In this document: in pieces, positions 53,505 to 62,345 of the stretch | How positions within the stretch are numbered: position 1 is the first letter of the stretch | Layout of the letters: the number at the start of each line of letters is the position of its first letter | NCBI GenBank assembly: GCA_017509605.1 | Contig: JAFWPH010000067.1 | Coordinates: 42,532-106,531 of the forward strand | Direction of reading: 5' to 3' | DNA: 64,000 bases | Source of the DNA: Bacteroidaceae bacterium | GTDB taxonomy: Bacteria; Bacteroidota; Bacteroidia; Bacteroidales; Bacteroidaceae | Notes under the pieces: generated by a model | What the model was told of the DNA's origin: nothing | Seen by the model: the letters and a program-made list of their open reading frames with translations, nothing else | The model's database searches: none | Translations under genes and position numbers: made by a program

Positions 53505-54911
53505 TCACAGGAACCATCCGCAGTAGGTCACGCCTAAGCTGACGCTCGGCTCGTTGTTGTAGGGCTGCTTGTAGAGCGGACTGTCGGATGTCAAGCCGTT
53601 GTTGTTGGGCTTCTCGAAGAATCGGTATGAATACTCACCTTTGATGGTAATCTGCTTCAATGGCGAGTAGTTCACGCCAAAGGCGCACCTGTATTTCTTC
53701 GTGTATTTGTACATCGACTCGTAGGTACCCGATGCCATCGTGTTGTAGTGCTCGAAACGTCCGAACACATACATTTTGTTGCCCTTATCCTGCAGTTTGG
53801 GAAACTGTGAGAAGACGTTATATCCAGCCTCTATGGCATACGCTACAGCATTGCTGCCGATGTTGGTGTAGTGATGAGGATTACCGTCCTGATACTTGTG
53901 ATGCGTCCAGTTGGCCTGGTTGTAGGCCGAGATCTCGTCGGCGTCGCTGAAGTGAGCGTAATCCACATTGCCGCGAACAATCCAGTTCCAACGGTTCAGT
54001 GTGAAGTCGAGTGCTATGATACCTACGGCTCCAGTCACATCATCGTATTTCGAGCCTGGTGTGCGAAGGGTGTTGCGGAACGAATAGCCGTAATAACCGC
54101 TCAGACCGATGCGCAGACCCTTGACGGAATAGTTGTCGATGCGAACGGCTCCAGCGTAGTTGTTGGCTACTTTGAACTCGTATGGGCTGGTGGCTCCGTA
54201 ATGAATGAAGTTCTCGGCGGTGAAACTCTCGGAGTTCAGTCCGGAAAGGAACTGAGCCTCATAACGCCAGTCCTTCAGACGTCCCCAAAGGGAAAGTCCC
54301 ACTTGGTGCCAAGTGTTGGGCATGACGGTAGCCTCACCCTCTGGACGATAGACAGTGAAGAACTGGTTGGGTTCGTGATAGGCGTTGGAGTAACCTACTG
54401 GCACGATAATCTCTCCAGCCTTGATGTTGAACTTGCCGTTCCAGAATTCCTTGTTGATCCAGAATTGCTCGATGTTCACTTCACCGCCTTTCTCCACTTC
54501 GGCCTCGTATTCTCCGGCCTCCTCTGCTTCTATCTCAACTGCGGTACCAGCCCCGCCATGCTCAAACTCTATCTCTGAACCCATGGACCAACCCTTGCCG
54601 AAGTCGTAGCCGATGTTCAGACACACATGGGGCAAGTCAAAACGGCCGTGGCTCTTGTCGTTGGCGTAGTTTTCAGGTTTCTTGTAGCGGTTGAAACTCT
54701 GGCTGTAGAAATTGCGGGTCATCACGGCCTCGCCATAGCCGCCGATGTGCAGATGCGACAAGGCTTCTGACAGGATATCTGTCTTTTTCTCTGTCCTCGT
54801 GGCTTGAGTTGTGGCGCCAGAGATGGCATCCACACTCTTGTTTTCCGGTTCTTGGGCTATCACGCTCAGACACGCCATGGCAAGAACTGCTGTGAGAATA
54901 ATTGCTTTCAT
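53505..54911 (-). CDS. Outer-membrane beta-barrel porin-like protein
   Basis: A 468-residue outer-membrane protein with signal peptide (MKAIILTAVLAMACLSVIAQ); the start at 54911 is fixed by this and by the promoter at 54935-54942, which excludes the longer frame starting at 54965. The body shows alternating barrel strands (FDLPHVCLNIGYDFGKGW, LRIGLSGYYGYSF, ITIKGEYSYRFF) like phosphate-selective or general porins, with an acidic Glu/Ala loop around residue 125-145. The last strand ends in VTYCGWFL. It is first in the minus-strand group with imelysin and DHOR, so it may bring the ligand to the periplasm. Confidence 0.85.
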   Translation of the reverse strand: MKAIILTAVLAMACLSVIAQEPENKSVDAISGATTQATRTEKKTDILSEALSHLHIGGYGEAVMTRNFYSQSFNRYKKPENYANDKSHGRFDLPHVCLNIGYDFGKGWSMGSEIEFEHGGAGTAVEIEAEEAGEYEAEVEKGGEVNIEQFWINKEFWNGKFNIKAGEIIVPVGYSNAYHEPNQFFTVYRPEGEATVMPNTWHQVGLSLWGRLKDWRYEAQFLSGLNSESFTAENFIHYGATSPYEFKVANNYAGAVRIDNYSVKGLRIGLSGYYGYSFRNTLRTPGSKYDDVTGAVGIIALDFTLNRWNWIVRGNVDYAHFSDADEISAYNQANWTHHKYQDGNPHHYTNIGSNAVAYAIEAGYNVFSQFPKLQDKGNKMYVFGRFEHYNTMASGTYESMYKYTKKYRCAFGVNYSPLKQITIKGEYSYRFFEKPNNNGLTSDSPLYKQPYNNEPSVSLGVTYCGWFL

Positions 54912-54934
54912 TCTGTATCCATTTAAATCCAGTG

Positions 54935-54966
54935 CAAAAGTACCGCAAATCCCACACCCCCGCAAT
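54935..54966 (-). promoter_or_regulatory. Promoter for the porin-imelysin-DHOR group
   Basis: On the minus strand: ATTG (54963-54966), 20 bases, TACTTTTG (54935-54942), 24 bases before the porin start. One mismatch in the -33 box. Confidence 0.55.
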
Positions 54967-55068
54967 ACCTAAAAATTAGTGTTTGAACAAAGCAGTGACG
55001 TTGCCATTAAGAGGTGATAATCACAAGTAGGTATTAGCCTTGTCTTGTTTTCTTACTTTTTGTCTAAA

Positions 55069-55102
55069 ACGCTACGAATTATAGTTTTTTTCTCTATTTT
55101 TG
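55069..55102 (+). promoter_or_regulatory. Promoter for the GH2 gene
   Basis: TTTG (55069-55072), 22 bases, TATTTTTG (55095-55102), with about 40 bases of leader. Confidence 0.55.
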
Positions 55103-55147
55103 CACTACTTTTAGTGACTGTATTATTAACTGACAACTTATATCAAT

Positions 55148-57463
55148 ATGAAAAAGAAATGTATGCTACTATCCATCTGTTTGATGGCAGTCTTGGGTAT
55201 GATGGCAAATGGGAAAGAAAACAGACAACTGTTCGACTTTGGCTGGCAGTTCACGCACAACGGAAAGACCATCAATGTGGATCTTCCTCACGACTGGGAT
55301 ATCTACGAAGGACCAAACTCTGGTAAGGGTGCGACAGGCACAGGTGGCGGTTGGTTCGAGGGCGGCAAAGGCGAGTACCGCAAGACATTCGCCACACCCG
55401 AAGGCGAACTGGTGAAACTGCACTTCGAGGGTGTCTATCAACATGCCGAGGTCTTTGTCAACGGTCAGAAAGCCGGACAGCATGCATACGGCTATACACC
55501 GTTCACGGTGGACGTGACTCCCTATCTGCATCACGACAAGCAACAGAACGAAGTGGTGGTCAGAGTGGACAACTCCCAACAGACCAACTGCCGATGGTAT
55601 AGCGGATCTGGCATCTACCGCCATGTGTGGCTGCTGACCATGCCTGCCCTCCACATTGCCGAGAACGGCGTGTTCGTGACCACCCCTGAGGTTTCGGCCG
55701 ACAAAGCTCAGGTGAGGGTAGAGGTGACAGTGGTCAACGAGTCCGACCAAAACAGGAACGCTTCGGTCGCTGTGGGCAGCCAACTGCTCATGGCCAGCGT
55801 GCCAGCCCATGAGTCGAAGACCGTCACGACCACCGTTTTCGTGAACAATCCGCAGTTGTGGTCGCCCGAGAGCCCGACACTCTATGAGGCTAATGTTGAA
55901 CTCAAAGAGGCTGGGGCTACCATCGACCAGCAAACGGTGAAATATGGCATACGTTCCTTCTCTTTCGACGCTGAGCAGGGTTTCGTGCTCAATGGCAAGA
56001 AGGTGCTCATCAACGGCGCCTGCGTGCATCACGACGACGGACTCGTTGGAGCGATGGCCTTTGACGCCGCCGAGATACGCAAGGTGCGACTGATGAAGGA
56101 GGCTGGCTTCAACCTCATTCGTACCAGCCACAATCCTACGACCCGCGCTTTCCTCGATGCCTGCGACTCCATTGGCATGCTTGTCATCGACGAGGCTTTC
56201 GATGGATGGCGCACACAGAAGAATCCCTTCGACTACTCCACAGTGATTGACTCCTGCTACCGAGAAGATATCCACGCTATGGTGCTGCGCGACCGCAACC
56301 ATCCCAGTGTCATCTCATGGAGCATCGGCAACGAGGTCATCGAGCGCAAGGAGATACGGGTGGTCTATACCGCACGCAAGATGAAGGCTGCCATCCTCGA
56401 GAAGGACACCACTCGCCCCGTCACGGAGGCACTCTGTGCTTGGGACAGCGACTGGGAGATCTACGACCCGCATGCAGAGGTGCTCGACGTGGTGGGCTAC
56501 AACTACATGATTTTCAAGCACGCCAGCGACCACCAGCGCGACCCCAAACGCGTCATCTGGCAGACGGAGAGTTATCCACGCGATGCTTTCAACAACTGGG
56601 CCATCACCAACGACTTCCCATACGTGGTGGGCGACATCGTCTGGACGGGACTCGACTACTTGGGTGAGTCTTCCATCGGACGTTACTATTATGATGGTGA
56701 ACGGGCCGGAGAACACTACATCGGTGGCGGTCATCCTGAATGGCATGGCGCCTATTGCGGCGATGTGGATATCACTGGTTGGCGTAAACCCATCAGCCAT
56801 TACCGCGAGATGTTGTGGAACGCCAAGGAGAACCTCTATATGGCAGTCCGAGAGCCTAATGGCTATTTTGGGAATATCAAGGAGACCGCTTGGAGCGTAT
56901 GGCCCACATGGGAGTCATGGACATGGAAAGGATGGGAAGGCAAACCCGTCGAGGTGGAGGTCTATACCAAACTGCCAGAGGTGAAACTCTATCTGAACGA
57001 CCAGTTGGTGGGTACCAAGCAGGTGGGCCGCGACACTCAGTTCAAGGCTGTCTTTAGCGTTCCCTATCAGCCTGGTACACTTCGGGCTGAAGCAGGTGGA
57101 CAGACCGTTACACTCAGCACAGCAGGTGAACCCGCACGTCTCAGGCTGACTGCCGACAAACGGACGCTGAAAGCCGACGGACAGGACCTTGCGTTCGTCA
57201 CTGTCGAGGTCATCGACAGCAAAGGCAATGTCTGTCCTGAGGCTGCCATACCTTGCCAAGTTTCAGTTAGTGGACAAGGACGGTTGATGGCAGCGGCGTC
57301 TGCCGACCTGAAGGATACAGAACCCTACACCTCGTCTCAACTGAAGACATGGAAGGGACGCGCCATGATCGTTGTCCGCAGCTCACAAAAGGCTGGTAAG
57401 ACCTCGGTTAGCGTGAAGAGTTCCCTCCCCACCGCCAACATCAGCATTGCGCAGAAAAAGTAG
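55148..57463 (+). CDS. Exported GH2 beta-galactosidase
   Basis: Retaining GH2 enzyme, 771 residues, exported by a signal peptide (MKKKCMLLSICLMAVLGMMA). Domains in order: jelly-roll sugar-binding domain (DLPHDWDIYEG, GYTPFTVDVTPYL), Ig-like domain, TIM barrel with acid/base Glu396 in SWSIGNEVIE and nucleophile Glu474 in IWQTESYPRD, then a DUF4982-type sandwich (VYTKLPEVKLYLNDQLVG) and an invasin-like Ig domain (LTADKRTLKADGQDLAFVTV). This layout is common for beta-galactosidases acting on plant glycans. It has its own promoter and is not near the GH35 gene, so the two are separate units. Confidence 0.93.
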   Translation: MKKKCMLLSICLMAVLGMMANGKENRQLFDFGWQFTHNGKTINVDLPHDWDIYEGPNSGKGATGTGGGWFEGGKGEYRKTFATPEGELVKLHFEGVYQHAEVFVNGQKAGQHAYGYTPFTVDVTPYLHHDKQQNEVVVRVDNSQQTNCRWYSGSGIYRHVWLLTMPALHIAENGVFVTTPEVSADKAQVRVEVTVVNESDQNRNASVAVGSQLLMASVPAHESKTVTTTVFVNNPQLWSPESPTLYEANVELKEAGATIDQQTVKYGIRSFSFDAEQGFVLNGKKVLINGACVHHDDGLVGAMAFDAAEIRKVRLMKEAGFNLIRTSHNPTTRAFLDACDSIGMLVIDEAFDGWRTQKNPFDYSTVIDSCYREDIHAMVLRDRNHPSVISWSIGNEVIERKEIRVVYTARKMKAAILEKDTTRPVTEALCAWDSDWEIYDPHAEVLDVVGYNYMIFKHASDHQRDPKRVIWQTESYPRDAFNNWAITNDFPYVVGDIVWTGLDYLGESSIGRYYYDGERAGEHYIGGGHPEWHGAYCGDVDITGWRKPISHYREMLWNAKENLYMAVREPNGYFGNIKETAWSVWPTWESWTWKGWEGKPVEVEVYTKLPEVKLYLNDQLVGTKQVGRDTQFKAVFSVPYQPGTLRAEAGGQTVTLSTAGEPARLRLTADKRTLKADGQDLAFVTVEVIDSKGNVCPEAAIPCQVSVSGQGRLMAAASADLKDTEPYTSSQLKTWKGRAMIVVRSSQKAGKTSVSVKSSLPTANISIAQKK

Positions 57464-57826
57464 TTAACACCAGTCCGTCGAAAGTGCAGTTTGGACAGAT
57501 TTGTAGGATTTTGATAAATTGCTCACGCTCGACAAAATGAAAAAAATATTTGTAAGATTTGGACAGATTTGTGAGATTTCTGCGCAAAGCGCACTCCCAT
57601 AGACTTGGCCGCTTTAGCGGCTAAGTCCCAATTCTATACTTCGTGACTCGCAATTTTCTCACCGTAGGCGATTCCATAATTGGTTAAAAATATAGCCTAA
57701 ATTGCAGATTTCTCGTGAAAAAGTGATTCGATAACAGAATAATTATGTAAATTTGCAACTTAAATATACAAATATGTAATTTTAATCTTTGGTTTATGAC
57801 TTAAACTGTCAAAAAGTTAAATTTAT
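57464..57826 (+). other. 363-base noncoding region upstream of hipBA
   Basis: Holds two copies of a TTTGGACAGATTTGT motif (57490 and 57559), a near-perfect hairpin at 57603-57628 (GACTTGGCCGC with GCGGCTAAGTC) without T tract, and, in the AT-rich last third, TAAATTTG at 57748-57755, a likely -7 box for hipB. No gene was seen. The region is poorer in G and C than the flanking enzyme genes. Confidence 0.6.
57550..57598 (+). repeat. Dispersed noncoding repeat, copy 1
   Basis: Matches 62346-62394 over 49 bases (TTTGTaaGATTTGgACAG, GATTTCT, then a small GCGCAAAGCGC hairpin and ACTCCCA). In copy 2 the hairpin is CGCCGAAGGCG: sequence changed, pairing kept. Confidence 0.6.
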
Positions 57827-58138
57827 ATGATAGAGGATTATTCTGAATATTCAGCACCAGAATTAGTACGGATGCTTGGAACTCGCTTTAAGGATTATAG
57901 GCTGAGAGCCAACATGACACAGAAAGAGGTGGCGGAACAGTCGGGTTTGTCTATTCTGACCATTCATCGTTTTGAGAATGGTTCAGTTAAGAATATATCT
58001 CTTTGCACGTTTCTCTTGCTCTTAAAGTCTGTTGGTAGCATCAACGATTTGAATGAATTGATGCCAGAACAGCCCGAATCACCATATCTTTACAATGACA
58101 ATCATCAAAAGGCACAGAGAGTGCGACATAAGAAATGA
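57827..58138 (+). CDS. hipB: HipB-type antitoxin (XRE-family HTH)
   Basis: A 103-residue DNA-binding protein with a Cro/C1-type helix-turn-helix (NMTQKEVAEQSGLSILTIHRFENG, about residues 29-52) and a basic, disordered C-terminus. As in hipBA operons it should neutralise HipA and repress the operon. Its stop overlaps the hipA start (ATGA, 58135-58138), so the two are coupled. Base composition is richer in A and T than the surroundings, a sign of transfer. Confidence 0.9.
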   Translation: MIEDYSEYSAPELVRMLGTRFKDYRLRANMTQKEVAEQSGLSILTIHRFENGSVKNISLCTFLLLLKSVGSINDLNELMPEQPESPYLYNDNHQKAQRVRHKK

Positions 58139-59643
58139 AAGAAGTTTTGAAAGTATTTCTGTGGGGTGTAGAGATCGGTCGACTGGCATGGCATGAAAGC
58201 AGGCGTCTGTCCTATTTCATTTATAATCCTGAGTTTCTTCGCGGACAATTGGATATTGCACCACTTGTCGCTTCTATTCATCATCCTTTAAGTAGCCGAG
58301 CCATCTTTGGAGAAACTGAGCGCATGTACCAGAAGTTACCCTCATTCATTGCAGACTCCCTGCCCGATGCCTGGGGTAACCTTCTTTTCGAGCAATGGCG
58401 TAAAGAGAATCATTTGTCCGACAGAAGCGTTACTTCGTTGCAAAAACTGGCTTTCATTGGTAAACGAGGTATGGGAGCGTTGGAGTTTGTGCCAGAAATA
58501 GAACGTGGGACGATGGCCGAAAAGATTGACATTAAATCATTGGCTGAATTGGCGGAGAAAATCGCTGTTGATCGTGATAATGTGAGGATTCTTCCCGATG
58601 AGTCGCTTACTCTGCAGTCATTGATTGCTGTCGGGACTTCTGCTGGTGGGCGTCAGCCCAAGGGCATCATCGCAATAGATAAAAAGACTGGTGAGATTCG
58701 CTCAGGGCAGATAGATGTGGAGTCTGACATCGACTATTATCTTCTGAAATTTGGTGACAAGAAGCGTTCGTCAGCAGAGTTAGAGCAGACTTACTACGAG
58801 ATGGCTCTTTCTTCTGGTATCAATATGATGGAGTCTCGTATGATTGAAGTGGAGGGTACTAAACACTTCCTTACCAAACGCTTTGATCGTGATGAAACGG
58901 GTAAATTGCATACACAGACATTGGCTGCTATGAATCCATCGGCAGACAGCTATGAGAAACTGCTGACAGTGTGCCGAAAATTGCATCTGCCTGAAGTGGA
59001 TTGCCAGGAGGTGTTCCGAAGGATGGTGTTCAACATTTTAGCTAACAATACTGACGACCACAATAAAAACTTTACGTTTATCATGAACCGTCAAGGCACA
59101 TGGCGACTGTCGCCAGCCTACGACATGAACTATATTTTCGACACAGGCGGCTATTTGCCCTATAAGGAGCATTGTCTGATGATTTGTGGCAAACAACGTG
59201 ACATCAGTCATGAAGACATCATAGCATTTGCTGGAGATGCTGGCATACGTGCGCCAGAATCCATTATCCGCAAGGTGGCTACAGCAGTGGCTTCCTTTAG
59301 AACTATTGCTGAGAAAAATGGTGTAAGAAAAGAATGGATAGGGCGTATTGAGGAGTGTCTGTCCAAACATCTTTCCTCATGGGGGTATTTGGCAGAAGAA
59401 ACACCTTTTACCTATATGCTGTCATCTGGACGTCGTTTGGAGAATATACACATAGAACAGCAATATAAAGGCAACTACCATCTGTTGGCAACCATTGACG
59501 GCAAAGCGTTGAAGTACATCATCCGAAAGGGTACGCCTGAGCATGATGCGATGACAAAGAACGGACTTGCGAACATCACGGACGATGTATTGAAAGACCT
59601 GGCAGAACGATTCCTGTTGCCTAAATTGGACAGCACGATGTAG
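58135..59643 (+). CDS. hipA: HipA-type kinase toxin
   Basis: Serine/threonine kinase toxin, 502 residues; E. coli HipA phosphorylates glutamyl-tRNA synthetase. The N-terminal HipA subdomain (FLWGVEIGRLAWHESRRLSY) is followed by the glycine-rich phosphate loop GTSAGGRQPKG, the catalytic loop NTDDHNKNF with Asp307, and the metal-binding YDMNYIF. All key residues are present, so it should be active. It is longer than E. coli HipA (440) by about 60, most of it in a C-terminal part (GKYHLL-like, actual text GNYHLLATIDGKALKYIIRK) of unknown role. It follows hipB with a four-base overlap. Confidence 0.92.
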   Translation: MKEVLKVFLWGVEIGRLAWHESRRLSYFIYNPEFLRGQLDIAPLVASIHHPLSSRAIFGETERMYQKLPSFIADSLPDAWGNLLFEQWRKENHLSDRSVTSLQKLAFIGKRGMGALEFVPEIERGTMAEKIDIKSLAELAEKIAVDRDNVRILPDESLTLQSLIAVGTSAGGRQPKGIIAIDKKTGEIRSGQIDVESDIDYYLLKFGDKKRSSAELEQTYYEMALSSGINMMESRMIEVEGTKHFLTKRFDRDETGKLHTQTLAAMNPSADSYEKLLTVCRKLHLPEVDCQEVFRRMVFNILANNTDDHNKNFTFIMNRQGTWRLSPAYDMNYIFDTGGYLPYKEHCLMICGKQRDISHEDIIAFAGDAGIRAPESIIRKVATAVASFRTIAEKNGVRKEWIGRIEECLSKHLSSWGYLAEETPFTYMLSSGRRLENIHIEQQYKGNYHLLATIDGKALKYIIRKGTPEHDAMTKNGLANITDDVLKDLAERFLLPKLDSTM

Positions 59644-59720
59644 CGGAGTGGAGCTTAGCGAATGAATTCATTCCTAACGTCCAGTATTACCGCAGAACAC
59701 TTAATTAACAATCACAACGA

Positions 59721-60110
59721 ATGAATATCGAACAAGTACGAGACTATACCTTGTCACTCCTCGGAGTGACAGAAGACCAGCCGTTTGGAGACGACATCAT
59801 CACTTTCCGGCTCGAAGGAAAAATCTTCTTATGCCTATCGCTGGGCGGTGACGATCATGAACTCGACAACTCTGCCCCCAGACTGGCCCTGAAGTTGACG
59901 CCGGAAAGGAACGAGGAACTGCGGGGACAATTCTCTGCTGTGGTACCGGCATGGCATTGGAACAAGAAGCACTGGAGCGATGTCTATTATGAACACCTGG
60001 AAACAGCCCAAGTAGAGGACTGGATCAAGGAGTCGTACCTACTCGTGGCTTCCAAACTCCCCAAAGCGGTCCGACAAAAGTATATTCAATTAAACTTTCG
60101 CAAGTCGTAA
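59721..60110 (+). CDS. MmcQ/YjbR family protein
   Basis: A 129-residue cytoplasmic protein of the MmcQ/YjbR (DUF419) family with a double-wing DNA-binding-like fold. Landmarks are GVTEDQPFGDDIITFRLEGKIFLCL and VPAWHWNKKHWSDVYYEHL, with the conserved W-H-W-N-K-KHW cluster, then WIKESYLLVASKLPK. Function is not established. It begins 77 bases behind hipA and is not coupled to it; a GAATGAATTCATTC palindrome lies in the gap. Confidence 0.9.
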   Translation: MNIEQVRDYTLSLLGVTEDQPFGDDIITFRLEGKIFLCLSLGGDDHELDNSAPRLALKLTPERNEELRGQFSAVVPAWHWNKKHWSDVYYEHLETAQVEDWIKESYLLVASKLPKAVRQKYIQLNFRKS

Positions 60111-60180
60111 AATGGAGTAAAAGAGGAAGTTTCCATTCTAACTTCCATTTTAACTACAGAAACTTCAGTATTCAATAATA

Positions 60181-60744
60181 ATGATTTTTTATAATACAAC
60201 TATGATTGACCAGATTATTAACCACAACAAGACCTTCGTGGCGCAGAAAGACTACGAGAAGTTTATCACAGACAAATACCCAGCCAAGAAACTGGCTGTG
60301 CTTACATGTATGGACACCAGACTGACAGAACTCCTCCCAGCTGCGCTCGGACTGAAAAATGGCGATGCCAAGATCATCAAGAACGCTGGCGGACTCGTCA
60401 TCTCACCTTTCGATTCCGCCATGCGCAGTCTGATTGTCGCCATCTATGAGCTGGGTGTGGAGGAGATCATGGTGGTGGCCCATTCCAACTGTGGAGCCTG
60501 CCACATGAGCTATGACCATTTCCACCACGAGATGATTGCCCGTGGCGTGACAGAAGAGACGCTCCACACCATCCGCATGTGTGGCGTTGATCTCGATACT
60601 TGGCTGGAAGGCTTCAAGGACACACCTTCCTCTGTCCGCAAGACGGTTGAGACGATCAAGACCCATCCACTTGTTCCCAAGGGAATAGTGGTCAGAGGCT
60701 TCATCATCGACTCCGTGACTGGGGCGTTGGAGGAAATCTCATAA
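60181..60744 (+). CDS. Beta-class carbonic anhydrase
   Basis: Zinc enzyme that interconverts carbon dioxide and bicarbonate, 187 residues. The zinc ligands and the Asp-Arg dyad are visible: Cys43, Asp45 and Arg47 in LTCMDTRL, and His101 with Cys104 in HSNCGACH. It belongs to the short beta class (clade like YvdA). ATG codons at 60181 and 60202 are both possible; the second (MIDQIINHNKTFV) fits the family better. No signal peptide, so it is cytoplasmic. It lies behind the YjbR gene with TTTTAACT-type repeats on both sides. Confidence 0.93.
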   Translation: MIFYNTTMIDQIINHNKTFVAQKDYEKFITDKYPAKKLAVLTCMDTRLTELLPAALGLKNGDAKIIKNAGGLVISPFDSAMRSLIVAIYELGVEEIMVVAHSNCGACHMSYDHFHHEMIARGVTEETLHTIRMCGVDLDTWLEGFKDTPSSVRKTVETIKTHPLVPKGIVVRGFIIDSVTGALEEIS

Positions 60745-60768
60745 GTTCCTGCCAACAACCCTATCGTC

Positions 60769-60834
60769 CATTTTAACTCCCATGAGCGTTGCGAATTTAC
60801 TTCCACTTTAACTTCCCTTTTTACTTCCTTTTTT
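60769..60834. repeat. TTTTAACTCCC-type run before the peroxidase gene
   Basis: ATCCAT-like start then CATTTTAACTCCC, ACTTTAACTTCCC and TTTTTACTTCC. Degenerate units of the 12-bp family; the preceding CCCTATCGTCC is shared with the array at 29479. Confidence 0.5.
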
Positions 60835-60860
60835 ATATACACAAAAAGTGTACAAACAAA

Positions 60861-62234
60861 ATGATAACGACTATGAGAAAACTGTTTTTCTGCCTCTTGG
60901 CAATGATGGGCATGCTGCCCCTTTCTGCACAAACACAAGTAGGCGGGCCTGGCTCGGCACAGAGTGTTTATGACTTCAATGTGAAGGATGATGCGGGCAA
61001 GGACGTGTCACTTTCCGACTATAAAGGCAAGATGCTCCTGATCGTGAACACTGCGACACGATGCGGATTCACGCCACAGTACAAAGACTTGGAGGCGCTT
61101 TATCAGAAGTATAAAGGTCTGGGACTCGAGATTCTCGACTTCCCCTGTAACCAGTTTGGACAGCAGGCTCCCGGAACAATACAGGAGATCCACCAGTTCT
61201 GCACGGCGAACTACGACATCCATTTCCCGCAGTTCGACAAGATTGAGGTCAACGGCCCCAATGCCCATCCGCTCTACACTTGGCTGAAAGCACAGGGTGG
61301 GGGAGGCGACATCAGGTGGAACTTCACCAAGTTCCTCATAGGTCGCAATGGTAAGGTCATCAAACGATATGAGTCGCGCGACCAGGTAGCCGCTATCGAG
61401 GCCGACATGCAGATGGATCCAATGCTGCAAAGGAGTAGCTGGCGCGAAGTGAAGTCGGGCGATGTGACGATGCTGATCGCTCCCCAACAGGGTGGGAAAA
61501 TCATGTCGTTCAAGTATAAGGACCAAGAGCTGATCTCACAGCTGACTCGACCGGAAACCTTCGGCAGCACCTTCTGGACCAGTCCGCAGAAAGAGTGGAA
61601 CTGGCCTCCCGTGCCTGAGTTCGACAAAATGCCCTACGAAGTCGATGACGCTGACGGCAAACTCGTGATGACCAGCCAGGTGTCCGCACGCCTTGGATAC
61701 CGCATTCGCAAGGCGTTTGTGGCCGACCCGAAGAACAACGACATCCTTGTGACCTATTCCATCTTGAACGAGACCGATGAAACGAAATCTGTGGCTCCAT
61801 GGGAAATCACTCGTGTGCCAAACGACGGAGGACTGGTCTTCTTCAAGGCGCCACTCTCGAGTGTCACTCCCGCGGGCTTGATGCCCTTTGTGGAGAAATA
61901 TGGAGCGGTCTGGTACACTTTCGACGAGGCGAACGCCAATCGCAAAATCAATGCCGACGGTGAAGGCTGGATGGCTTACGCATACAACGGCCTGCTTCTC
62001 TTGAAGCAGTTCAAGAACCTCAAACCTACAGAATTCGCTCCGGGTGAGGCTGAAATCCAAGTCTATGTGAACCGCGGCAAGAATTATGTGGAACTCGAAA
62101 GCCAGGGTGCATACTCCGTCATCCCGCCTCATGGACGAATCGACTGGACTGTACGCTGGACAGTACTGCCCCTAACCGTGAAGGCAGAACCCTCGAAGGC
62201 TCTTCTCCGCCAAGTGAAAAAAGCACTCCAATAA
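60861..62234 (+). CDS. Exported glutathione peroxidase fused to a mutarotase-like domain
   Basis: A two-domain protein of about 457 residues. The start at 60861 (or 60873) gives the signal peptide MRKLFFCLLAMMGMLPLSAQ. Residues about 30-190 are a complete glutathione/thioredoxin peroxidase domain: VNTATRCGFTPQYK (peroxidatic Cys), ILDFPCNQFGQQ (catalytic Gln) and the WNFTKFLIG motif (catalytic Trp and Asn). From about residue 200 on the sequence (VKSGDVTMLIAPQQGGKIMS, WTSPQKEWNWPPVPEFD) resembles DUF4380, a galactose-mutarotase-like beta-sandwich often seen in exported proteins. No frameshift or stop lies between them. Such a fusion would place a peroxidase and a sugar-binding fold together in the periplasm. 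Confidence 0.82.
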   Translation: MITTMRKLFFCLLAMMGMLPLSAQTQVGGPGSAQSVYDFNVKDDAGKDVSLSDYKGKMLLIVNTATRCGFTPQYKDLEALYQKYKGLGLEILDFPCNQFGQQAPGTIQEIHQFCTANYDIHFPQFDKIEVNGPNAHPLYTWLKAQGGGGDIRWNFTKFLIGRNGKVIKRYESRDQVAAIEADMQMDPMLQRSSWREVKSGDVTMLIAPQQGGKIMSFKYKDQELISQLTRPETFGSTFWTSPQKEWNWPPVPEFDKMPYEVDDADGKLVMTSQVSARLGYRIRKAFVADPKNNDILVTYSILNETDETKSVAPWEITRVPNDGGLVFFKAPLSSVTPAGLMPFVEKYGAVWYTFDEANANRKINADGEGWMAYAYNGLLLLKQFKNLKPTEFAPGEAEIQVYVNRGKNYVELESQGAYSVIPPHGRIDWTVRWTVLPLTVKAEPSKALLRQVKKALQ

Positions 62235-62345
62235 AAGGGTGTTAAAATGGGATTTCAAAACGTCAGTTCGATGAAAGTGACGTTAGAGTTGCTCTGATTG
62301 TTTGGACTGTGAGCGTTTTTTCAAATCATAGAATAAACAAAAAGA

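Noticed and set aside
55169..56302. Antisense frame of 377 codons in the GH2 gene
   Set aside because: Mirrors the GH2 coding frame; no start context, no domain.
59660..59673. 14-base palindrome GAATGAATTCATTC behind hipA
   Set aside because: Single short palindrome in AT-rich DNA and not upstream of hipB, where an operator would be expected.
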